Source of the DNA: Auanema rhodensis
Taxonomy: Eukaryota > Nematoda > Chromadorea > Rhabditida > Rhabditidae
NCBI GenBank assembly: GCA_964057225.1
Contig: OZ059900.1
Span: 10,240,501 to 10,304,500 of the forward strand
Length of the DNA: 64,000 bases
Direction: 5' to 3'
The notes under the pieces are model-generated. The model had not been told where the DNA came from. It worked only from the letters and a program-made list of their open reading frames with translations, and did not search any database. This document shows positions 1-10,910 of the stretch, piece by piece. Made by a program: the position numbers and the translations under genes. Position 1 is the first letter of the stretch. Each line of letters begins with the position of its first letter.

Positions 1-2139
1 ATTACAGAAGTAAGAACTTCAGCTAAACATCAATAAATGTATAACAGAAGCAAGTAGTTATCGATGTTATGCTGTGTGTAGACTGACGCAGCGCGCGTGT
101 GAATACGCGTTGCGTTGCAATTGCAGCTAGCATTTATTGATAACAAGGAACATAACACATGATTTTTTGAATTTTATTTTACCGTTGCTGACTCATGCTA
201 TTACAGCAGATAACAGATAACTTGGAAGGTACATTACTTATTATTTTCATAAAATTTATATAATTATGAACAAAAAACTATTAAAGTAAGTGAAAAAAAG
301 TTTTTTTTGTTAAAATAAACACAAAAAATGTTTGATACTTGACAAAATGGTAACTAATTGAAAGAAAGCACATGAGCTTTATTTCATATTATCATTATAA
401 TTTTTTTTGATGAAATTAGCTAACAGAAATATAATTGCAATTATGAAATAGTAAAGTAACATTAACATAGTTTGAAATATAGATATTGAGTGTGAGTATC
501 ATTTTGGTATGATTCATATTATGCAATATATTACAGGGGAAAAAAAGGAAGAGATTAGACTGTAATCATCATATCAATACATATGTATATTCAAGTTGTT
601 TCATATAGGTAGAGCTTTGAATGATGTGAGTCGTGATAATAATCCATGAATGTAATATAATGCTGTTGCAAGGATTGAACATGGTACAGTTATTGAGATC
701 ATTTCTAGGCATTTCGCATTGAATGATGTTTTTCCCATCTGAGACTTAAACATGAAAGGCAGTGTGAAGCTTAATTTGAAACAAAATTTACCTTCGGCTC
801 AATAATAATGCCTAATATTACTGAGCACATCAATAAAGCTTTGATATAGATATCAATAGTAAATGGATGACGAATAGCATGCATATTTGAAATAAAAGTT
901 ATACTGTAGATGGAGAGTAAATGAGTTGGGATATAGAATGAAAATGTGATGCGTATATATACCTACTTATAAATTAAATTAAAAACTAATTTGCATGAGA
1001 AACAGCGCAATAGGTTAGTGAATACACATGCCGTCTTAAGCTATATTTGCGTGGGTACACAGATATTGAAAAATTTAAAATTTTTAAATATTTTTGATTT
1101 TCACATATTTGTTTACTTTTCCAAAATTCATGCGAAAATTCTGTTACAATAATTGAATTTTATGAAATGTTCCGAAATTTCTTTTTGGAATTGGTCAATT
1201 GGAATAGTTATTCTCTAAGATTGAAGTTAAGTTTTTATTTTTCTCAAATTTGCTATGGAACAGAAAAGTTTTAAGATTTTGCCAATGACAAATTTGAAAC
1301 AAATTATTTAATATGAAAAATATTATATAAATAAAAATTTTTAATACTCAGAAGAATTCTAAAAATGTCTCCGAGGCTCCTCGGAAGAAAAAAAAACAAA
1401 TGGTATACGCAATTGTTAAGAGAATTCTAACAATTCTTGTGTATTATGTATTATGATATGAAAAATTTTTTGGGAAAACTCATAATTTCCATTTTTTCTT
1501 TCATATTTGAGAAATTATTTTATTTATTCTTATATAATATATGAATATATTCATATACTGTTTTAATATTATCACGATATTCCTCGTTTGCCGTGAAGTT
1601 ATGTTAAATCAAAAAAACTCCCACGTAAGCCCTTTTCATGTTGAATTTTTCAAAAATTTCGGAAACATTTTATTCATTTTTTTTTGTCAAATATTTGAAA
1701 TAATTTTTGAATAGTTCCAAGTATTTGCAATCAACTTTTCTAACCCAAATATTTTCAATTAAAGTTTGAATAAAAAAAACTGATTTTTGCTCTTTTTTTG
1801 GACTTTTCGGTAATCACATATAACTGAATAAAGTTAAAAAAAGTTTCTTTCTAAATGTTAAATAAATATTTGTTATTCCTAGTAATGAGGTGGTGTTTAA
1901 AAATAAAATGATCTTCTACCGACACGTAATATCGGAAATGTCATCATTATTAAAACAATGTTTGTCATTTTTACTGTTTAATTTATAATATTGCTTGTAT
2001 TCTATTTGTTTAGTATTTCAAATTAAAATCCCCTATTACCAGAGTATTTTAACGTTGAACCCTTTTGCAATATGTTCATCCCTTTTTTCCGCCCGCACAT
2101 TTCTCATTGGCAGTTTCTTCGGCCATGTGGCTTATTTAC
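1..2139. other. AT-rich intergenic DNA
   Basis: No gene recognised. The first 150 bases are less AT-rich than the rest. From about 1060 to 1850 the sequence is dense in short A and T runs, some spaced roughly one helical turn apart. Two small perfect hairpins lie at 1369-1386 (6-bp stem TCCGAG/CTCGGA) and 1410-1435 (8-bp stem AATTGTTA/TAACAATT). Open frames here are short and A/T-driven. Confidence 0.6.
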
Positions 2140-2296
2140 TCATCTTGTATACACGGTTTCAAAATGTTGAACTGTGAGTACAAGATTATCGGGCGTCAAA
2201 TCCTGATCAGTGAGCATGGCATGTAGATTTCCGGTTGCACTGTGCATACATTGAAGCAATTGGCGTATTGAAGCAATAGATGCGAGCAGCTGGAAG
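2140..2296 (-). CDS. Candidate isolated 3'-terminal exon, unknown protein
   Basis: On the minus strand an open frame runs from a pyrimidine-rich acceptor (CTCCTCTAG, AG at 2298-2297) to a TGA at 2140-2142. It encodes about 52 residues including SIRQLLQCMHSATGNLHAML and DQDLTPDNLVLTVQHFETVY. The segment is clearly more GC-rich than its surroundings, which argues against a chance frame. The acceptor would need an upstream exon ending with two bases of a codon; I found no convincing partner to the right, up to the glutathione peroxidase promoter. It could be the last exon of a small gene, a decayed pseudogene, or a chance frame. No family was recognised. Confidence 0.22.
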
Positions 2297-2399
2297 CTAG
2301 AGGAGATGAGATAGGCAACGGACGAATAGTAGAAAAAAAAATAAACGAAGAAACTGTTTAATCGGAACAAGGTTGTCTGAGTTCAATAATTTTTTAAGC

Positions 2400-5300
2400 A
2401 CATCTCAAATATTGACGAAAAACTTCTAGACTTTTTAAGTTGAAAGTATTATATACAATGTTTATAATGGAAAAACACGTAAAATTCTTAAATACATTTT
2501 GCGACTTTTCAAAGATCAGCTCCCTCAATTCCTCCTACATTCTACGGCTTCCACAGTTGAGTAGTTTCGCATCAATCGGTTGTAGAATGTCAATATTTCT
2601 TGTTTATGACATCATTTTTTTTGAGCTCTAAAAACTAAGTAGCAATTGAAAAAGCTATTCACCACGCAATGAATATTTACCCGAAAAAAAGTATCTATAA
2701 TTAAAAGAAAACAAGAAATACATGCTAAAAGTGCGATAAAAACATGAAAAAAAACACAACAACCATTTGATTTCAAGATTTACTAAATAACAATATAGAT
2801 GAAAAGAAATAATTTTTACTTTGAGTTCTTTTCCCGAAAACAGGAACATTATTTAAATAAATGATCTTATTGAAACAATGTGAAACTAGCTAGTAAACTT
2901 GCTATATGTTTGAAGATATTTTTCAAGAGTTTCTATTAAATGTGTGTGCATGTGAGTCTTTGTGTGTGCCAACCACAAGAAAACGTTGAAAAACTGGAAA
3001 CTAGTTCCAGGTGCTCGATTGGCTGTTTATAGTTATCTATATTGAGATTGGCTTATTTGATAACTATCTATATTGTATAGATATCAATAAAACATATTCA
3101 TCTTGTCCAATTTTTTTTGAATATAAGCCATTTTTACATTAACATTAGCTAGAAATTACTATGTTATATAGTTATCTCTCTACAATTAGATTAGTCTAGC
3201 TAGACTACAAATCAAGCAAGTTCCCTTTCTCTAGATGGCTTAGATATGATATGCTATCAATGATATCTCCCTTAAGTTAGATGATTCATCGTTCTATACA
3301 CCTAGCTATTGCAGAAAAGTATTCTTGAGCATAGTCAAAGTATAGTTCTGTAAACATATAGTTATATAGTTAGCTATTTAATATAACAAACATAAATTTA
3401 GATTTGGATATTCTATTATTGATAGTGAAGAAACTAAATAAGCAAATACATTACCAAGAATAGTTCTTTTCATGTAAAAAACTTGTAAAATGCACTTTGT
3501 ATACAAAATAAATAAGGAAATATATTCATAAATGTTATAATAATAAATAAGTAAAATATTATTGTCGATAAACAACATATAAATATATTATTATAATATT
3601 TTTATCTAAACAAGCATATAGTTAGCTGTATGCTTTCATCTATTATACAACCATATAGATAGTAATTGTCGTACGTTTTTTTGTTGAAACGAAAAAGAAA
3701 AAAGAAAACCAAAACTTGTTTGACAAGAGCTTTTTAGGTAAAGAATGCTAATTGTTCGTTTCGAGTAAACGAGGATGTAAACAGATATTAGATAATTCAA
3801 CTGACTATCAAACAGATATTGCTTATTTTATAGCATAATATACATAATCGTCGTATACTATAAACATTTTTATAATACGCTTAAAGTACTTGAACTGAGA
3901 ATACAAAGGTTATCATAAAATAAGATCTTAAACATAAAATAAATGCTTTTAAAATCATTTATACACACATTTACGCTTATTATGTTGATTATAAAACAGA
4001 GAAAACGTTCATCTTTTCTCATCTGGCTTATTAACTTGATATTGTGATTACTCATCAACTTGAATATTTATTTTTGGCGGGAGATTGTAATGTGAATGAC
4101 GTATGGTCGAACATCAAAGTTTGTGGCAGATAACAATTAGAAGTGATCAGAGTTTGTACTTGAAAAGAAAATGACAACACGGCTGAATTATAAGGAAAAC
4201 TATAAATATCCTAGTTGATATAAATGAAATTTTAACAGTAATATATGTATTTTATTTAAAAAAAATATAATGAAACGGTAAATAAACTACTAATTATTCT
4301 TCAAACCATCATTTCATAGGAATTATGTTCACGAAAAGAATGACAACGAAAAGAATTCCTTATTATGTAAAAAGCATATAAAAGCATTTGTTTTTTCAAA
4401 ACATTGTAATTAATTTGTTCACATTAGTGATTGTAATGTCATAAAATTCATGTAAGCATTGTTTTTCTGCGACAGTTTTATTAGGGATTGTCGTCTATTT
4501 TCATGGCGAAGGTCACGCACATCTTGATGATTATGGCGCCAAAAAAAGATAAATTAATGATAACCCGATTTTTCTCGATGATGATGGTGATCACTTATTC
4601 TTTTTCTTCTTATTCACATCGTCATCAACATCATCATCATCAATATTGTCGTCATCGTCGTTGTCATCTATTGAAAAGCTATAATCACAAACAACGTAAA
4701 CATCATTTGTCTGTAGACAATGGGAACGATTTGAAAACATACTATGACCTATCTAATTAATAAATTTGAATGTGTGAGAAGTGAGTCTTACTTCATGAAA
4801 CCAGCCGGAATTGAAGAGAAAGTGAAAAGAAATGAGTAAAATACTTGGAATAAGTTAGATAACAGAGTAAGAATTTTAATTTGTTCTAACTAAAAATAAG
4901 CCCAAACATCTTGTTTCTGAATAAAAGATATTTTCGGAAAAAAAATTGCATGTAACAATTATAGAACGAGAATACTGTGGTGCTGCAATGATGGGAAAAG
5001 AGTTGAATGTTGCTGGCTAGGATAAGGTAAAGGCCATATGCAGTTCAGAAATAGAAACATATTTTTCTGCGGAAAGACCGCTAGCCAAGGCAGAAAATAT
5101 TGTTATTATTTGAAAGTAATTCGTTGACAAGTTTGTTTTGAGGCTGCAACTATTATATATTAATAATTTGCTGCAAAAATGCAAAGAAGCAATATAATGA
5201 TAAGCGATTTTTGAAAAAAAAGGACGAGATGAAACAAGATTTTGTCCATCTAGCTAGTATTCGAAGTTATTGAAGTATTTAGATAACCTGCAATTATCAT

Positions 5301-5800
5301 TGTTTGCACGTAGAACACTGGAACTTAAATTGAATTAAGAAATTTATTTAATTCATTAAACTATTCTCAAGTTTCATCAAATATAATAACTGACACATAT
5401 TTGCAATATCAATATATATATTATTTGATTATGAGGCAATACGACTAGCTTTCTACTGCTCCTTCATCGTGATCCGAATGACATCAGCTTAGGCATCTAA
5501 GCAATCAAGATAGCTTGCACACGATCAAAGTTTACGAGAGCATATGTCTCCCACACATCTCTCTGTGTATGTACGGTGTAGCTAACTGATTATACATACA
5601 CAATCTGTTGGCTGTGCCTACGGTTCCAATTATCTGATTTGTCTTCCGAAACTTTGTCAATCGACTCGCCCTTTGCTAGTTAGTTCTTTTGTCAACTTCT
5701 ATCACAGGTCCAAGCAAAGCGCTATTTGTTCATAGATTCTTATTGTAGGCGGCCTGTCTGCCGTCTAGCATCTAGTCGCACTCTCTGCGCAATGCAAAGC
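2400..5800. other. Intergenic, no recognisable gene
   Basis: AT-rich DNA. It contains a perfect 16-bp palindrome at 3192-3207, repeated short TAGTTA/ATAGATA words between 3050 and 3660, and a run of CAT/TCA/GTC triplets around 4600-4700 that produces a spurious His-rich frame. From about 5430 onward base composition becomes more balanced, which is consistent with the upstream control region of the glutathione peroxidase gene. Confidence 0.6.
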
Positions 5801-5813
5801 ATCAGGGGTAGGG

Positions 5814-5820
5814 TATATAA
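5814..5820 (+). promoter_or_regulatory. TATA box of the glutathione peroxidase gene
   Basis: TATATAA stands in a locally GC-balanced stretch about 145 bases before the glutathione peroxidase ATG. It predicts transcription starting near 5840-5850 and a 5' leader of roughly 110-120 bases. No good splice acceptor lies just before the ATG, so this gene probably uses its own capped start rather than a trans-spliced leader. That differs from several other genes in the window. Confidence 0.55.
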
Positions 5821-5962
5821 GTGTGTGGAACAACTATCTGCAGTTGGTTGTCCCTACACACAGACACCACAGCTACCCAGCCCGCAACACGAGTCTAGGT
5901 TCACGTCGTCGAGAGGCAACTGAACTACACATCTATTCATCTATCTCTCAAAACAAATCAAC

Positions 5963-7462
5963 ATGTTGTCTTATTTGGCATTAGTGTCCGCTCTACTGAT
6001 TGGCGCCCAAGCTCAACCAGGTATACATTCCGTTCTATCGTTCCCTTCGCTCTTGCAGCCGTTCAAAACCGGAAAGAAGCATTGCTCTTTACAAAGCTCA
6101 TTATCATATTTGGAGCAAATCTTCTGTTGTTTTCTATTTTGAGAGAAAAAAGTCTTAAAAGCGATGCTTCTTTTTCGTAATTCTAAGGCGTCCAACACAT
6201 TTTTTGACCACCAATCTCTCAAACAGTATAATTTAAATTTAAGGGCCAGCCTTGATTGACGAGTCTACTCGATGGAAGCAATGTAATTCTGTTAACCAGT
6301 CTTTATATGATTTCCAGGTAACATCTATTTTAAATTAATCAGTTTTAATTATAAACTTTGTTAATTCAGATGGAAACCTTACAAGGTCAATTTACTGATC
6401 TCTCACAATACAAGGGACAAGTTCTTCTTGTTATTAATGTTGCTACCTTCTGTGGTATGTTACTATATCGTTTTAGCTATATTTCGAATAATTAAAAAGA
6501 AAAAGAAAACAAAATTTCAAACTCGTTTTCATTTCTAAAATAGCACCTTAACATCATCAATTCAATTATTAGGATTCTTTAAAACATATAGTAAAACTAT
6601 AAAAATACTTTGAAATTTACACTATAAAATTATATTTTTAATGTTAAATGTCTGTTTTTCTGAAATATCCAATTTTAGCTTACACTCAACAATACACCGA
6701 TTTCAACGGTATTATTGATGAGAACATGAATGGTGGATTCACTGTTCTAGCCTTCCCATGCAACCAATTCTACCTTCAGGTAAGCCAAAATGAAAAAGAA
6801 ATAAACACTCTCATACATACTCAAATACGACATATCTGAGATAAGAAACGTATTTGATACTGTTATTCATCAAATGTTGTCAGAAAATTGACACAATTCT
6901 CCAATTTATCGCAACATACATCTCTCTAACACAATTTTCACAACAAAAATATGAAGATAGAATTAAAGAAACCCTATACAATCCCTTATTTACGAGATGG
7001 CTATTGCAGGAGCCAGCTGAAAATCACGAACTCTTAAACGGAATTATGTATGTTCGTCCAGGAAACGGATGGAAGCCACATCAAAATCTCCACATTTATG
7101 GAAAGATTGATGTTAACGGAGAAAATCAACATCCATTATACGAATTCCTCAAGGTATTCACTGTTTTTCAATAGAGAACTTTCTCTGATACACAACTTTG
7201 TACAGGAGTCTTGCCCACAAACCGTCGAAACTCTCGGAAAACGTGAAGAATTGATGTACAACCCAATCAAAACCAGTGACATTACCTGGAACTTCGAGAA
7301 GTTCTTGATCGACAGACAGGTAATGAGATAAACTTCAAATGATTATCAACTAATTAAATCATGTTTCAGGGACGCCCAAGATACCGTTTCCACCCAACTG
7401 CCTGGACCCACGGAGATGTTCTTAAGCCATTCATCCAAGAGCTTATGGCTGAATCCGCCTAA
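5963..7462 (+). CDS. Secreted cysteine-type glutathione peroxidase
   Basis: Seven exons: 5963-6020, 6244-6317, 6370-6454, 6679-6779, 7010-7153, 7206-7319, 7370-7462. All phases agree and give 222 residues, the usual length for secreted animal forms. Residues 1-17 form a signal peptide ending near AQAQ. The active-site motif NVATFC places Cys72 where classical enzymes have selenocysteine; [11 protein letters not shown] (98-108) supplies Gln102 and WNFEKF supplies Trp182, completing the catalytic triad. The C-terminal block GRPRYRF is typical of the family. The enzyme reduces hydroperoxides outside the cell. The sequence resembles the filarial cuticular glutathione peroxidase (gp29 type), which is known to carry Cys and to act mainly on lipid hydroperoxides; that role here is inferred. 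Exon 2 uses a weak acceptor (TTTAAG). Confidence 0.93.
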
Positions 7463-9567
7463 ATGCATGCATCGCAACTTGGCGTTGTTTCAATCTCCCC
7501 AACTACTTATTCTACACCGTCATCACTACTGCGGCATGCTGCCGATTTCGGTCAACTCAGTATTTGTATATTTCTTCAACAGACGCGACGTAATAAGCTA
7601 TAGCTCATCATAGTACAGACATTTAATAATAAAAAACATAATTTTGATTGTAAATATGCGTATATAGTTAAATATAAATATATTTACATCAAAAAAACAG
7701 TTTCTTTACGTCTATTTGTTAATATGAAAAATGAAATAAAATCATTTTTTCTTTAAATCAATTGTTACTTTGACACATACTTTAACTTCAAAATCATTCG
7801 TTAATTACATATAATATATTATATAAACAAGATGATGCAGCACAAGCCAGATTATCACTTTCTCTCGGACTATTTGTTGTCTTTTTGTCATTTCAGAAAC
7901 TAGAACAAACGAACATGCTGGAAAGGAGCAGAAAAAAGAAAAGAAAAAACACATATATATTTGAGATGAAGACGAGGAAGAAATCGCGACAGTTTACAAT
8001 GGCATGCGGTTATCGCTGGCGCAATCATTGACCAAATGCTAGCGCATATAACATGCTCTCACGTAATCTATTTTCTTTTCTATATTTCGGTTTATTTCAT
8101 CTTAACATTGTAGGCGACAATATTTTTGATCGCTAAGGCTGGCAAGTTCTAACCTGTTCCAGAAAGATGAAAAGATGAATGATGTTAACAAATTGATTTC
8201 AGGCAAACGAATACATTGAAATGAAAAAGCAAATACACAGTAAATAATATTATATTTTGTACTGAAATATGAAAGAAAATGAAAGGTAACAAAAGGAGAT
8301 TAAAACAAGTAGATGGAGGTTATATTGAAAACATCTCACTTTTCAATTTGAAAGTACATAACTGGCGGTAGACCGGAAAATTTGTCAATAATGAAATAAC
8401 ACTTCACGCCAATGCTCAAGTTTGCTGACATCTTTCGAATGTTAAAACTTGACAAGTTCAATTGAGCAAGCCAAAAGCAATATTTGCCCGGAAATTTTTT
8501 CCCAGCGATTGAATTTTAAAAATTTGAAGAAAAAAAACTCGAAAAAAAAGCTGCTTCCGCATGAAAGTTATGGACTTTTTCTGTCATACAATATGATATT
8601 TCAGTTTAAATTCCAGCGTTTCAACGACTTGTTGAAAATTTTATTTCCAGAATATGAAGATTGATACAAATATTTTTTTTTCTCCTTATTTTTTGGAAAT
8701 AAAAAGGTTTTGAAAGTGAAACTATCTCAAATCTTATTGTGTGATGAACAAAACGAAAATGGTAGACCTTGTAATGAGGCTATGGTGAAACATCAAACAC
8801 TGGACTGAATATCATCGAATAAACTGTAATCTTCTTGTTTAATTTGCCTTGTTTTACTTGTGCTTAATACATTAATTAGATTTTGTAATTGAACACATCT
8901 CTCGTTTGAATATATCATTTCATGTGAACTTAGTTGGTCAATTGAATGAAAAAATTATTTTAACCTTAAACACATTTTATTTCTGTGATGAAGTAAGAAA
9001 AAGAAGACAAACTATGTTGTAAATACAGAGAAATAATGGTGTAAAGTATAGAGAAATCTAATAGCTAATCATTATCTAATAATACCAATAGAATCACAAA
9101 TAATACATTGTTTGAATCGCAAGATATTTGATTTTGAAGGCAAGAATAGAAGTATGGTAAGAAAATGTGAGGATTTTCTATTTTCTTTAAGAAAAAAAGA
9201 AAATTTTGAAAAAAAAAATGAAGTGACTGACGATGATAAAAAGGCATTGCTGGGATGATCCGTGTTTTGTGTAATACGTGTGCTATGTGGTACATAACTA
9301 CAATATTAATTTTGAAATTATTGTGGTGAACGCTATACATATTATGACAATTTGATATATTTGAAAACCCAAACTTGATAGAAACCGTGTAGATACAACT
9401 TGTTGTTGTTGCTTTTTGTTTAGTTTTTCATCACTTTATATGTGATGGTTTATACGGATAAACCGCTATCTACTACTGCGACTGTAGCAACTCCAAGTGA
9501 GATGAAAAGTAATTGAAGAAGATTTTGTCTGAAAAATAATAAAGTTGAAGATGATGTATTTTCACTT
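7463..9567. other. 3' UTR of the peroxidase and intergenic DNA
   Basis: The peroxidase transcript probably ends near the AATAAA-like sequences at about 7625-7740. Beyond that I see AT-rich DNA without a supported gene. The open frame at 8449-8664 is Lys/Phe-rich and arises from A/T tracts. Confidence 0.55.
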
Positions 9568-9657
9568 CAGTGGCGGCCATAAAGATATCAAGTTTTTATT
9601 TTTTTTGAATAATTTTCTTGAAACTCATTATTTTTTCTTGAAATTTCGAACATATAT
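9568..9657 (+). repeat. Left terminal inverted repeat
   Basis: About 90 bp starting CAGTGGCGGCCATAAAG. It pairs with the reverse complement of 10813-10900 with only about four differences by eye: an A/G at position 18, one T indel in a T run, and two substitutions near the inner end. This repeat is longer than the roughly 54-bp ends of C. elegans Tc1. Confidence 0.92.
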
Positions 9658-9854
9658 CCGGACAACAAATATATATTGAATTATAATATAATTTAAAAAA
9701 TTATAGATTTACAATTCACAAAAAAATTTTTTTTAAGAAATTTTTGTTAGATTGCAAAACCTTTATAAGGGTTATAAAAAGTTATAAAAATCTTTTTATG
9801 GACAATTCATCTAATTTTTTTTATAAAATTATAAGATTATTTAATATTCTCGCT

Positions 9855-10647
9855 ATGGCCAGAAGCAGAGGTTGTGTCAACTTGCCTAAGGGTGTAAAAG
9901 AAGCTATCCTGAGAGGGAAAATTTTGGGAATCACTCAGAGACAGTTGGCCTCCCAATTCAACGTCCATGAATCTACAATCTCTAAGATTCTGAAGTCAGC
10001 TCATGGAGCTAAAACGCTCTCACCCAAAAAATCACCCGGAAGGCCGCGACTTACTACAATTCAAGATGATCGAACCATTGTTAGAACCTGTAAAGCTCAA
10101 CCACGCTCGAACGCCGTCGATATTTTGAAAGAAATCTCTACTTCTGAGACCGCCAAAATATCGGTTCGAACTGTAAGAAAAAGACTACAGTCTGCTGGAT
10201 TGAACGCACGTCGCCCTGTGAAGAAACCGATGATTTCCAGAAAAAATCGTTTAGCCAGAATTGCATGGACAGAAGAGCATATCAATTGGACCAAACAACA
10301 GTGGTCAAACGTGATCTCACAGAACTATGGGCAGGTGCTTCGTATTTCAGCAAGACAACGACCCAAAACATAGTTCGAAGATGATAAAGGAGTGGTTCCA
10401 ACAGGAAGAAATTGAAGTTATGCGATGGTCCAGTCAGTCTCCTGACTTGAATCCAATTGAGCACATGTGGGAAACGCTCAAGAGAAGAACTCATGAAAGA
10501 ATCGCCTCGAATGTTCGTCAAAAAGAGGAAATGTTGAGAGAAGAATGGAACAACATACCCCAAGCAACAATCGACTCACTTTTGGACTCGATGCCAAGGA
10601 GATGCCAAGCTGTAATCAACGCTGAAGGGTATGCTACTAAATATTAA
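9855..10647 (+). pseudogene. Tc1-family transposase, central deletion and frame break
   Basis: The N-terminal part (9855 to about 10314) has the family start MARSRG, a first helix-turn-helix (ITQRQLASQFNVHESTISKI), a GRPR linker (AT-hook-like) and a second DNA-binding helix set, ending at QWSNV. The reading frame then breaks around 10312-10326 and resumes in another frame at GRCFVFQQDNDPKH, continuing to the family C-terminus CQAVINAEGYATKY at 10647. Intact relatives have about 340 residues; here about 80-85 residues are missing between QWSNV and GRCFV. The lost part includes the first catalytic aspartate. The second Asp (QQDND) and the Glu (NPIEH) remain, 34 residues apart, hence DD34E. The copy cannot make active enzyme but keeps ends that a full-length relative could use. 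Confidence 0.93.
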
Positions 10648-10812
10648 AGATAACCCCACCGATAGATTTTAAATTTTAAATTGTAAACTTTTTTTGTAAC
10701 CCATCTTTTTTTAGCCCTACGAGGGCAAATCAATAAATTTCCTCATGTCAAAATTTTTTTTCTTTTTTCTGAAAATATTTCTATAAAATATTAAGTATTA
10801 CTGATATTTCAA

Positions 10813-10900
10813 TATATGTTTGGAATTTCAAGAAAAAATAATGAGTTTCAAGAAAATTATTCAAAAAAATAAAAACTTGATACCTTTATGGCCGCCACTG
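10813..10900 (-). repeat. Right terminal inverted repeat
   Basis: Reverse-complement partner of the left repeat. Its outer end GGCCGCCACTG is followed directly by TA at 10901-10902, and the stop codon of the minus-strand ZIP gene begins at 10913. Confidence 0.92.
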
Positions 10901-10910
10901 TATATCATAC

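Larger units (their letters stand above)
9568..10900 (+). mobile_element. Tc1-type DNA transposon, internally deleted
   Basis: A 1333-bp element bounded by long inverted repeats that begin CAGTGGCGGCC. It carries a transposase frame of the Tc1 family (DD34E) with a central deletion. The right flank begins with TA, the standard Tc1/mariner target; the left flank reads TT, so the target duplication is imperfect. The near-identity of the two repeats suggests a fairly recent insertion, or continuing mobilisation in trans by an intact relative. A poly(A) signal for the element lies at 10732-10737. Confidence 0.93.

Noticed and set aside
692-715. TGAGATCATT, the start of the miR-80/bantam-type seed
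   Set aside because: Flanking sequence does not form a precursor-like hairpin; only a 7-bp stem was found. The same word occurs again at 25582 and part of it at 49427, also without hairpins.
754-776. AGGCAGTGTG, a match to the start of miR-34
   Set aside because: No complementary arm within about 60 bases on either side.
3192-3207. 16-bp perfect palindrome TAGTCTAGCTAGACTA
   Set aside because: No gene or repeat nearby to give it meaning; palindromes of this size can occur in AT-rich DNA.
4488-4760. 90-codon frame with a His-rich part
   Set aside because: It comes from CAT/TCA/GTC triplet-like low-complexity DNA and has no recognisable domain or splice context.
10097-10563. Two minus-strand frames across the transposase
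   Set aside because: Shadows of the Tc1 coding sequence on the opposite strand.
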